Shown piece by piece: positions 1-6,552 of a stretch of DNA of 64,000 bases. How positions within the stretch are numbered: the stretch's first letter is position 1; every line of letters begins with the position of its first letter. Both the position numbers and the translations under genes were made by a program. Under the pieces are notes generated by a model. That model did not search any database. It saw only the letters and a list, made by a program, of their open reading frames with translations, and was not told the DNA's origin. The DNA is from Burkholderia stagnalis (GTDB lineage Bacteria; Pseudomonadota; Gammaproteobacteria; Burkholderiales; Burkholderiaceae). Location of the stretch: assembly GCF_902830275.1 (NCBI RefSeq), contig NZ_CADESW010000029.1:18591-82590 (forward strand), written 5' to 3'.

Positions 1-165
1 CGCGTTCGGATCGAGGCGTCCGGGGTAGGTGAACACCGCCGACTTGTCGACGACGTAGACCGCGGAAACCCGGGCATGGCAAAGCCCGGCCATTTTCAAG
101 CCTTCTTCAAGGGCTCGCCGCGACGACGTACTACCGTCCATTGCGACCATGATCCTTGTGTACAT
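1..165 (-). CDS. Universal stress protein (UspA family), 3' end outside window
   Basis: Only the first 55 residues are inside the window. The start MYTRIMVAMDGS, followed by SRRALEEGLKMA and VSAVYVVD, matches the first beta strand, helix and second strand of the Usp fold; the D-G-S after the first strand is the usual signature. The ATG at 165 has a strong ribosome site (GGAGG, 5 nt upstream). Usp proteins are soluble ATP-binding or dimeric stress proteins, and in Burkholderia and Pseudomonas several are induced by oxygen limitation. An FNR-like box lies about 83 bp upstream, which fits such control. ATP binding cannot be judged because the G-2x-G-9x-G(S/T) motif would be in the missing part. 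Confidence 0.85.
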   Translation of the reverse strand, partial: MYTRIMVAMDGSTSSRRALEEGLKMAGLCHARVSAVYVVDKSAVFTYPGRLDPNA

Positions 166-247
166 TCGAACCTCCCCGGATGCAAAACCTTGCCCTGTCA
201 TCGCGTTTGGCTGCGTCACAATCATCGACGCTCGACGCGCGCGAACA

Positions 248-261
248 TTGACTTCCGTCAA
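248..261. promoter_or_regulatory. FNR/ANR-like box upstream of the usp gene
   Basis: TTGACTTCCGTCAA is a dyad with arms TTGAC/GTCAA and a 4-bp spacer, the layout of FNR/ANR/DNR sites. It lies 83 bp before the usp start on the minus strand, suitable for an activator site near -41 with a short leader. Assignment to a particular Crp/Fnr protein is inference. Confidence 0.6.
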
Positions 262-361
262 GCGTCCTTTGGCGGATCGGCACGCCCGGTCATGCAGGCA
301 CGCGCGGCACTCGCCCTGGCGCGATCCAACGACGGCGGCACGCCCGAACAACTGGCCACGC

Positions 362-375
362 TTGATGCAGGTCAA
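362..375. promoter_or_regulatory. Second FNR/ANR-like box in the usp/kinase divergent region
   Basis: TTGATGCAGGTCAA has full consensus arms (TTGAT/GTCAA) around 4 bp. It lies in the 423-bp gap between the divergent usp and kinase genes, 213 bp before the kinase start. It could serve the kinase gene if that transcript has a long leader, or act jointly with the box at 248. Nothing else recognisable was seen in this gap. Confidence 0.5.
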
Positions 376-588
376 GCGCCGGCGCGGCAATGTTCGTTTG
401 AATACATGGAATCGCTGCACATGCTGCCCATCCATACCGACGTCACTCGGAGTCCCCATCGTGCGAAATCTGCCACGCCTTCTCAGCCTTGTGTTCAGCA
501 TGCTCCATGTCCGCGGCATTCGGGCGACGCGTATCCGCTCATCGGGTGATCTGTCGGCAACGCATGCGCGTGTTCCTGTCCCCGTGCC

Positions 589-2283
589 ATGCCGGTCTCG
601 CGACATCTCCCGCATACGGTGACGGGCGGCAACGCGCGTCGCAACGCGCGCTCGGTCGATCGGGCGCTTCAGCGCGCGGCCACCTACGCGCACCCCGCCG
701 GTCGGATCCGGCGGATCGAGACTCACTTGTCGATCGTGTATCTTGCGGGGCGCTACGCATACAAGATCATCAAGCCGGTGAAGCTCGGTTTCGTCGATCT
801 CACACGGGCCGAACGGCGGCGACGTTGCGCGCAGGCGGGATGCACGCTCAACCGTCCGTTGGCAGGGCCGCTGTATCTGGGTGTACAGCCGCTCGTCGCT
901 CATGGGCGGCTCAACGCTTTCGGCAGCGATGTGCGCTCGCGTCCCAAAGGGGGGCGATTCAACGACGCGTCGCTTGAATACGTCGTCAGGATGCGGCGTT
1001 TCGATGCAGACGCGGTGCTTTCCGCGCGCTGCAGGCGACATGACGAGGGCCTTGCCGACGCCGACGCGTTGGCGGCCGCGCTCGCACACTATCACCTGCA
1101 CGCCCCCCGCCGGGCACCGCATGCCGGCTTCGGAAGCGCCGGCTGCGTCACGGCCCAATGCCTGCCGCTTCTCGATGAGCTCGACGCGACGGTGGCGTCC
1201 GAGGCGGCACTGCGCACCTGGATCGAAGCGGAGCTTGAGCGCATCGCGCCCCGGCTTGACGAGCGCCACCGGAATGGTTTCGTGCGCGCCTGCCACGGCG
1301 ATCTGCATCTGGACAACATTGTCCGCTGGCGCGGCCGGCTGCTGATGTTCGATTGCATCGAGTTCGACGACTCGTTGCGCTGGATCGACGTCGCCAGCGA
1401 TCTCTCGTTCGCGTTGATGGACTATTCGGCGCACGGCCGCGACGACTGTGCACACCGGCTGCTGGCCGGCTGGCTTGCGCTGACGGGTGATCACGGGGCA
1501 CTCGACGTGCTGCCGTTCTTCAAAACCTATCGCGCGCTTGTGCGCGCGCTTGCCGCTCGGTTGCGCGGCGATGACGCAGAGCGCACGCGCTATGTGCGCA
1601 TCGCGATGGATGTCGTCGCGCATCGGCGCGACGTGCGACCCTCCCTGCTTCTATGCCATGGCGTGTCGGGTTCCGGAAAATCGGTTGCAAGTCTCGCGCT
1701 CGCCGGCAGACTTGATGCCATCCGCTTGTCGAGCGATGTGGAGCGCAAGCGCCTCGCCGGCTGCCCGGAAGCGGCTCGATTGCCGGATGCGGCGTATTCG
1801 GATGCGGCCATCGACGGAATATACGATCACTTTCTCGAGCATGCGAAGACCGTGATCGAATCCGGCCATACCGCGATCGTCGATGCGACGTTCCTGCACG
1901 AGCGCAACCGGGCGGCATTCATCGCGCTTGCGAATCGCCTTCAGGTTCGGGTGATCATTCTGGCGTTTTCGGCAAGCCCCGTGATGCTCCATGCGCGCGT
2001 CGCGGCAAGAGCGGCCCAGCGGCGTGGCGCATCCGACGCCGATACAGCGGTACTCGCAGGGCAGCTCGCACAGGCCGAGCCGCTGACGGACGCGGAGCGC
2101 GCGCTCGCGATCCGGTTCGATACCGGCGTCGAGCCAGCCGCCTACGAAGGCGACGCATTCTGGTCCCCTTTACTCGCGACGCTCGCGGACGACGCGAGTT
2201 CGGGTTACGCGCGCCGTCAAGGTTGCAGGCGGGGCCATGTGGGCGGCCAAGCCCGCGACGCCGCGCTCGACGAGAGCGTCTAG
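589..2283 (+). CDS. APH-like kinase fused to P-loop (AAA_33) kinase domain
   Basis: This 564-residue protein has two domains. The N-terminal half (about 40-320) is an aminoglycoside-phosphotransferase-like fold: the catalytic loop CHGDLHLDN is near residues 235-243 and the Mg-binding FDCIEFDD follows. The C-terminal part (about 355-520) is a small P-loop kinase with Walker A GVSGSGKS near residue 358 and LSSDVERKRL after it, as in gluconokinase-like or zeta-toxin-like AAA_33 domains. The fusion is a known bacterial architecture (COG2187 plus COG0645) of unknown substrate, often found next to usp and CBS genes. No good ribosome site precedes the ATG, so the start is uncertain. Its stop overlaps the stop of the convergent CBS gene within a CTAG. 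Confidence 0.8.
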   Translation: MPVSRHLPHTVTGGNARRNARSVDRALQRAATYAHPAGRIRRIETHLSIVYLAGRYAYKIIKPVKLGFVDLTRAERRRRCAQAGCTLNRPLAGPLYLGVQPLVAHGRLNAFGSDVRSRPKGGRFNDASLEYVVRMRRFDADAVLSARCRRHDEGLADADALAAALAHYHLHAPRRAPHAGFGSAGCVTAQCLPLLDELDATVASEAALRTWIEAELERIAPRLDERHRNGFVRACHGDLHLDNIVRWRGRLLMFDCIEFDDSLRWIDVASDLSFALMDYSAHGRDDCAHRLLAGWLALTGDHGALDVLPFFKTYRALVRALAARLRGDDAERTRYVRIAMDVVAHRRDVRPSLLLCHGVSGSGKSVASLALAGRLDAIRLSSDVERKRLAGCPEAARLPDAAYSDAAIDGIYDHFLEHAKTVIESGHTAIVDATFLHERNRAAFIALANRLQVRVIILAFSASPVMLHARVAARAAQRRGASDADTAVLAGQLAQAEPLTDAERALAIRFDTGVEPAAYEGDAFWSPLLATLADDASSGYARRQGCRRGHVGGQARDAALDESV

Positions 2284-2729
2284 ACTCGCCGCTTGTCTTC
2301 GAGATGCGGTTGGCGTGCCGCGACGAGGCGCAGTTCGTCCAGCAGGTTTGCCGCGGCGTGAATCAGGTCATCCAGCGTGACGATTCCGATCAGACCGCCG
2401 TCGTCCGATACGACCGGCAGCCGCCGCACGCCATGCTGGCGCATTCGCCTTGCAAGCAGCCAGACGTCGTCCGCGCCGTGCGCGACCACGGCCGGCTCCG
2501 ACATCATGTCGCCGACGAACAGCGTCCGCGCCTCGGCATCCGGACTCACGACGGCGAGCACGATATCGCGATCGGTCAACACGCCGACCGGCATCCGGAC
2601 GCCCTGATCCTCACGCACCACCACCAGATCGCCCGCATGCAGTCCGCGCATCTTTTCGGCTGCTTCGACGACCGGTGTCTGTGGGCCACACGTGGCGACC
2701 GCACGTGTGCAAAGTGTGGCAGCGTTCAT
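2280..2729 (-). CDS. CBS-domain pair protein
   Basis: The protein has 149 residues if it starts at the ATG preceded by GAGAGG (an upstream in-frame start is possible but has no ribosome site). It consists of two CBS motifs: one ending in GVLTDRDIVLAVV and a second containing MRQHGVRRLPVVSDDGGLIGIVTLDDLI. Such stand-alone CBS pairs bind adenine nucleotides and act as energy or redox sensors. It lies 122 bp downstream of the TPM gene on the same strand and may be the last gene of the lemA unit. Its neighbourhood of usp and FNR-like boxes fits a role under low oxygen, but the partner protein is unknown. Confidence 0.85.
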   Translation of the reverse strand: MNAATLCTRAVATCGPQTPVVEAAEKMRGLHAGDLVVVREDQGVRMPVGVLTDRDIVLAVVSPDAEARTLFVGDMMSEPAVVAHGADDVWLLARRMRQHGVRRLPVVSDDGGLIGIVTLDDLIHAAANLLDELRLVAARQPHLEDKRRV

Positions 2730-2851
2730 TTTTCCCTCTCCAAACCGACGGTAGTCGTGCGCATGCGGTGATTTCCTCGGCATCGCCCGACGCGATGCGA
2801 GCGCGACCGGGGCGCCCCCCGCGCGCGATTGACCGCCTCGGCCCGCCCGGC

Positions 2852-3358
2852 TTACATCACTATCGGGGAACTCGGAAATTCGTCAACAGGAGGACGACTT
2901 ACCGGAAAGTGCTTCCGCAATAGTTCGGTAACCAGTTCGATACCCCGCAGCACGCCCAACTGGTAATCTCCACGCCGGAAATCCGCTTCCATTACCCGGC
3001 AAATCGCTTCCCATTCACCGCTATCTACCTTGGCGTGGATACCACGATCCGCGACGATTTCGACGTCCCTGTCGGCGAGCAGCAGGTATATGAGAACCCC
3101 GTTGTTGTGCTCGGTGTCCCAGATCCTGAGCTGAGAGAAGACGTCTATGGCGCGTGCCCTGGCAGACGTTCCCTTCAGAAGCGCATTGGTGTGAAGTGCC
3201 CCTTCGACCGCAAATCTGACTTGCCCAACGTGTGCGTCGTGACTGACATGCACCGCTCGTTCAATGGCGCGAAGGGATCGGCGCGGGAACGCGGCATTGA
3301 CTCGCCAGCGTGTCATGAGGAGATGTCGAAGAAGCCGTTTCAGGTCCATGTCTACCAC
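2852..3358 (-). CDS. TPM-domain protein, short form
   Basis: This 168-residue protein resembles the small TPM (TLP18.3/Psb32/MOLO-1) proteins that follow lemA and a larger TPM gene in many proteobacteria. It has an N-terminal basic helical stretch, then FAVEGALHTNALLKG, RAIDVFSQLRIWDTEHNNGVLIYLLLADRDVEIVADRG and a C-terminal helical part. No signal peptide or clear membrane segment is visible, so it is probably cytoplasmic or membrane-associated. The start overlaps the end of the preceding TPM gene by 7 bp, so the two are probably translationally coupled. Biochemical function is not established. Confidence 0.8.
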   Translation of the reverse strand: MVDMDLKRLLRHLLMTRWRVNAAFPRRSLRAIERAVHVSHDAHVGQVRFAVEGALHTNALLKGTSARARAIDVFSQLRIWDTEHNNGVLIYLLLADRDVEIVADRGIHAKVDSGEWEAICRVMEADFRRGDYQLGVLRGIELVTELLRKHFPVSRPPVDEFPSSPIVM

Positions 3359-4200
3359 CTGCCAGATGCACCGCCGCCGCCGAATCCACCGCCTCCTCCA
3401 CGGAAAATGTCCCGGTGCGAATCGCCGCCGAGCCGCCCGCTTCCGCCTCCGATGAAGCGGCCACCAACGGCCCCCATGCCACTACCCAGCAGCGTGAAGA
3501 TCAACGCCATGAGCCCGGCTGCCGCGGCTATGAAGATTGCACCGGACAAAATCCATGCGATCACGCCAATGATGCCTCCCGTGACACACGCGCCCGGCAA
3601 TCTGCCAAGCACCGCTCGAAGCAAGCCACCCGCCATGACGGTCAGGAGAAAGAGAACGGGCAGCAGGCGTCCCGCCCCGTCCGATTCACGTTGCCGCTTT
3701 TGGGGTTGCGGCAGAGGCTCGCCGCTCACGACCCGCATGATGCTATCGGTGCCCGCCGAGATGCCACCATAGAAATCGCCGCTTCGGAATCGCGGAACGA
3801 TCACCTCGCTGATGATTCGATTGCTCGTCGCATCGGTAAGTACGCCCTCGAGACCGTATCCCACCTCGATGCGAAGTGCGTGGTCATTTTTTGCGACAAT
3901 CAGCAAAACGCCATCGTCGACGCTCTTGCGTCCGAGCTTCCATTGCTCGACGACACGCATCGAAAACTGCTCGATCGTTTCCGGTTCGACCGTCGGGACG
4001 ATAAGAACGGAAATCTGCGTTCCTTTCCGAGTCTCGAACGCCTTCAAGGTCTGCTCGAGAGCGGCCTTCTGTTCGCCCGTTAACGTGCCGGTCTCGTCGG
4101 TCACCCTCGCAACGAGAGGTGGCACCGGTACATCCGCCCCGACAACCGTTCCGCCGAGGGCGAAAAATATGGCAACGACTGCAAGCACCAACCGGAACAT
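3352..4200 (-). CDS. TPM-domain membrane protein, YgcG family
   Basis: The protein has 282 residues from the ATG two bases after the lemA stop (a TTG at 4206 is also possible). It starts with a signal peptide (MFRLVLAVVAIFFALGGTVVGA). A TPM domain follows (about 30-160: VTDETGTLTGEQKAALEQTL, VDDGVLLIVAKNDHALRIEVGYGLEGVLTD, FRSGDFYGGISAGTDSI), then two or three hydrophobic segments. The tail is glycine-rich, (F)RGGGGGFGGGGASGRW, which is typical of the YgcG group. These proteins sit in the inner membrane with the TPM domain outside. The order lemA-tpm-tpm is widely conserved; the function is unknown but linked to envelope stress. Confidence 0.85.
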   Translation of the reverse strand: MFRLVLAVVAIFFALGGTVVGADVPVPPLVARVTDETGTLTGEQKAALEQTLKAFETRKGTQISVLIVPTVEPETIEQFSMRVVEQWKLGRKSVDDGVLLIVAKNDHALRIEVGYGLEGVLTDATSNRIISEVIVPRFRSGDFYGGISAGTDSIMRVVSGEPLPQPQKRQRESDGAGRLLPVLFLLTVMAGGLLRAVLGRLPGACVTGGIIGVIAWILSGAIFIAAAAGLMALIFTLLGSGMGAVGGRFIGGGSGRLGGDSHRDIFRGGGGGFGGGGASGRW

Positions 4201-4202
4201 GC

Positions 4203-4865
4203 TCAATTCGACACCCCACCAGCGGACGCCGGTGTCGAGCCGAAATCAACACGCGGCGGCTTCGCAATCTCCGCTTCGTTACCTACGGAGAAGTTGGGCC
4301 TTTCCGGATAGCCGAAAGCTCTCGCCGTGAGATTGTTCGGAAACGAGCGCACCGTGGTGTTGTACGCCTGGACGGAGCGTATGTACCTGTTCCGTGCAAC
4401 GGCAATGCGATTTTCCGTTCCTTCGAGCTGGGCCTGCAGGTCCCTGAAGTTTGCGTCGGATTTCAGTTGCGGATAGTTTTCCGATACGACCAGCATTCGG
4501 GACAGTGAACTGGTCAGTTGCCCTTGCGCAGCTTCAAATCTCGCAAACGCCTGCGGGTCGGCAATGAGTTCGGGCGTCGCGCGAATCGAGCCGACCTGAG
4601 CACGCGCCCGGGTCACACTCGTCAGTACGTCTTTCTCCTGATTCGCGTACCCCTTCACCGTATCGACGAGGTTGGGAACAAGGTCCGCACGGCGTTGATA
4701 CTGGTTCAGCACCTCGGACCAGTTGGCCTTGACCTGCTCGTCCTCGGCCTGGATGGCGTTGTAGCCACACCCGGTCAGGCTCGCCAGGATGGAGGCGACC
4801 ATGACGATCCAGAACATGCGCACCCCACCATGTCGTGCAGGCGGAATGGTTGATTGCGCCATCAT
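4203..4865 (-). CDS. lemA: LemA family lipoprotein
   Basis: LemA-type protein: after the N-terminal hydrophobic stretch comes a lipobox (ASLTGC), then GYNAIQAEDEQVKANWSEVLNQYQRRADLVPNLV, the family hallmark, and a helical domain ending RSFPNNLTARAFGY. It is predicted to be a lipoprotein with a periplasmic coiled-coil domain. The first ATG gives 220 residues; an internal ATG at 4817 (GGTGGGG upstream) would give a more usual short signal peptide, MFWIVMVASILASLTGC, and is a good alternative start. It heads the lemA-tpm-tpm(-CBS) unit. An FNR-like box lies 93 bp upstream, suggesting oxygen-responsive expression. Confidence 0.9.
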   Translation of the reverse strand: MMAQSTIPPARHGGVRMFWIVMVASILASLTGCGYNAIQAEDEQVKANWSEVLNQYQRRADLVPNLVDTVKGYANQEKDVLTSVTRARAQVGSIRATPELIADPQAFARFEAAQGQLTSSLSRMLVVSENYPQLKSDANFRDLQAQLEGTENRIAVARNRYIRSVQAYNTTVRSFPNNLTARAFGYPERPNFSVGNEAEIAKPPRVDFGSTPASAGGVSN

Positions 4866-4957
4866 TCATGCACCTCTCTCGCATATTGTCGGCCACACGA
4901 CATTCACAAACACCCGGTAGCGCTGTTCCCAGCGTATGAATCCGTACGAACAGCGGC

Positions 4958-4971
4958 TTGACGTACGTCAA
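4958..4971. promoter_or_regulatory. FNR/ANR-like box upstream of lemA
   Basis: TTGACGTACGTCAA is a perfect palindrome with arms TTGAC/GTCAA. It stands 93 bp before the lemA start in the divergent region shared with the DUF2933 gene. It is the cleanest dyad of this type in the window. Confidence 0.65.
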
Positions 4972-5073
4972 GCGTGCCACGCCTGACTTCCGCCGCCTGT
5001 ATGCCGCATCCCGCCCGGCGCCGGCGACCCGGCACGGGCGGCAATACATCGTACGAAACGCATTCGAGCCCTG

Positions 5074-5087
5074 TTGAGCCACGTCAA
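5074..5087. promoter_or_regulatory. FNR/ANR-like box upstream of the copper module
   Basis: TTGAGCCACGTCAA differs from the consensus by one base in the left arm. It lies 150 bp before the DUF2933 start and probably serves the rightward unit, while the box at 4958 serves lemA. The AT-rich stretch CTACATAAACGAGCGATAAA just after it could hold the -10 element. Confidence 0.5.
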
Positions 5088-5236
5088 CTCGTCTACATAA
5101 ACGAGCGATAAATTGAAATGCGAGAACTATCGGATTCTCGATCGCCGCGCGTGGGGAAACACAGGCAACGTTGCACCGCCAGTCTGATCGCGACCACGCT
5201 TCCGAGAAGAAATTGCTTCGCCCCTGGAGCCGAACG

Positions 5237-5497
5237 ATGGATGACAATCCGCATGCCGCGCGACCGTTCTGGAAATCGCGGTCGGTGATCGCACTCTTGG
5301 CCTTTTCAGCCATTGCGTTGTTCCTTTTGCTTTCCGAACACCGCGCCCACTTCCTTGGTGTGCTGCCGTACCTGCTGCTACTGTCGTGTCCGCTCATGCA
5401 TCGGTTCATGCACCACGGCCATGGACACCGGCACGGCGAACAGGGAACGAAAGTCCGCCATCCTGATTCGGGAGACAGTCATGAGCCGCGTCGATGA
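5237..5497 (+). CDS. DUF2933 small membrane protein
   Basis: The start is the ATG preceded by TGGAG (7 nt), giving 86 residues: MDDNPHAARPFWKSRSVIALLAFSAIALFLLLSEHRAHFLGVLPYLLLLSCPLMHRFMHHGHGHRHG. It has two membrane segments and then a His-rich tail (HRFMHHGHGHRH), the pattern of DUF2933. These proteins occur with copper/heavy-metal transport genes, and the His tail could bind metal. It overlaps the following methyltransferase gene by 17 bp and opens the four-gene copper module. Confidence 0.85.
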   Translation: MDDNPHAARPFWKSRSVIALLAFSAIALFLLLSEHRAHFLGVLPYLLLLSCPLMHRFMHHGHGHRHGEQGTKVRHPDSGDSHEPRR

Positions 5498-6137
5498 CGG
5501 TTACGGGCTATGGGGCCTGGTGGTCGTCAATTCACTGGTCTTCGTCATCTTTGCGTTCAGCTTCTTCAAACCTGCAACGAAGCGGGACTGGCGAACGTTC
5601 GGTGGCTTTTCCGCCTTCATCGTGGCGCTGTTCGCCGAAATGTACGGCTTCCCGCTCACCATTTACCTGCTATCAGGGTGGTTGCAATCACGCTTCCCGC
5701 GCACGAACCTGCTTACACATGACTCCGGGCACCTCTGGTGGACCCTCACGGGTCGGCACGGCGACCCGCATGCAGGGCTTCCTCATCTGCTCAGTTTTTT
5801 CGTCATCCTTGGCGGTTTCTTCCTGCTTTCTGCCGCGTGGCATGTCCTGTACGAAGCTCAGCGCAGCAAGGCGTTGGCGACGACCGGGCCGTACGGCCGA
5901 ATTCGGCACCCGCAATACGTCGGGTTGTTCATCATCATGCTGGGCTTCCTGCTGCAATGGCCCACGCTTGTGACATTGGCGATGTTCCCTGTGCTGGTCT
6001 TTATGTACGTCCGGCTCGCGATACAAGAGGAACGGGAAACGGAAGCGCGATTCGGCGCCGCATGGCGCGACTACGCCGCGCACACGCCCAGGTTTTTTCC
6101 CGATCTTCGGGGGAAGCGTCCGGCCCAAGTACATTGA
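5481..6137 (+). CDS. Isoprenylcysteine carboxyl methyltransferase-like membrane protein
   Basis: 218 residues from the ATG with GGGAG upstream. Several membrane segments are followed by the ICMT/PEMT signature: TTGPYGRIRHPQYVGLFIIMLGFLLQWPT and EERETEARFGAAWRDYAAHTPRFFP, where the RHPxY and the final E..R...Y bind SAM and the lipid substrate in this family. The true substrate in bacteria is unknown; prenylated proteins are unlikely, so lipid or quinone-like methylation is possible. It is a standard member of the DUF2933-ICMT-DUF5676-CopA gene set, so it probably works with the metal ATPase. Confidence 0.85.
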   Translation: MSRVDDGYGLWGLVVVNSLVFVIFAFSFFKPATKRDWRTFGGFSAFIVALFAEMYGFPLTIYLLSGWLQSRFPRTNLLTHDSGHLWWTLTGRHGDPHAGLPHLLSFFVILGGFFLLSAAWHVLYEAQRSKALATTGPYGRIRHPQYVGLFIIMLGFLLQWPTLVTLAMFPVLVFMYVRLAIQEERETEARFGAAWRDYAAHTPRFFPDLRGKRPAQVH

Positions 6138-6205
6138 ATGCGGCTGACGCATTCAGCGTCGACGCCAGCCTCGAATCGCATTTTTCTCTGGGCAGGGAGG
6201 CCACC

Positions 6206-6472
6206 ATGAAGCCTTTCGCGACTGGCGTGGCGCTTTCTGCCACGGTTGTGTTCTTCTACGCTCTTTGTACGCTTGTCTGGATGGCACTTCCAGAGCCCTT
6301 CATGAACTTCATGAATGCGCTCTTTCATGGGCTCGATTTCCGGCGTCTTCAGACCGGCGAACCGCTGTCCTGGTGGTCCGTTGTCTACCCGGCGTTCGTG
6401 TTTGCAGTCTGGTTCTTTGCGGCTGGCGCATTTTTCGCCTGGTTACACAACCGGCTCCGAGGAACGCATTGA
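6206..6472 (+). CDS. DUF5676-type small membrane protein
   Basis: 88 residues with a start supported by CAGGGAGG. Two membrane segments (VALSATVVFFYALCTLVWMAL and WWSVVYPAFVFAVWFFAAGAFFAWL) flank MNFMNALFHGLDFRRL, which matches DUF5676 proteins found before heavy-metal P-type ATPases. No enzyme motif is seen. It lies between the methyltransferase and the ATPase with gaps of 68 and 80 bp, same strand, and is probably co-transcribed. Confidence 0.8.
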   Translation: MKPFATGVALSATVVFFYALCTLVWMALPEPFMNFMNALFHGLDFRRLQTGEPLSWWSVVYPAFVFAVWFFAAGAFFAWLHNRLRGTH

Positions 6473-6552
6473 CGAAGTCCGCGCGCTCGGCTGATCAAAG
6501 GGATACCTCGCCGCGTGGAGCATGCCTGCGCCGATTGAAAAGGAGCGTCAAG

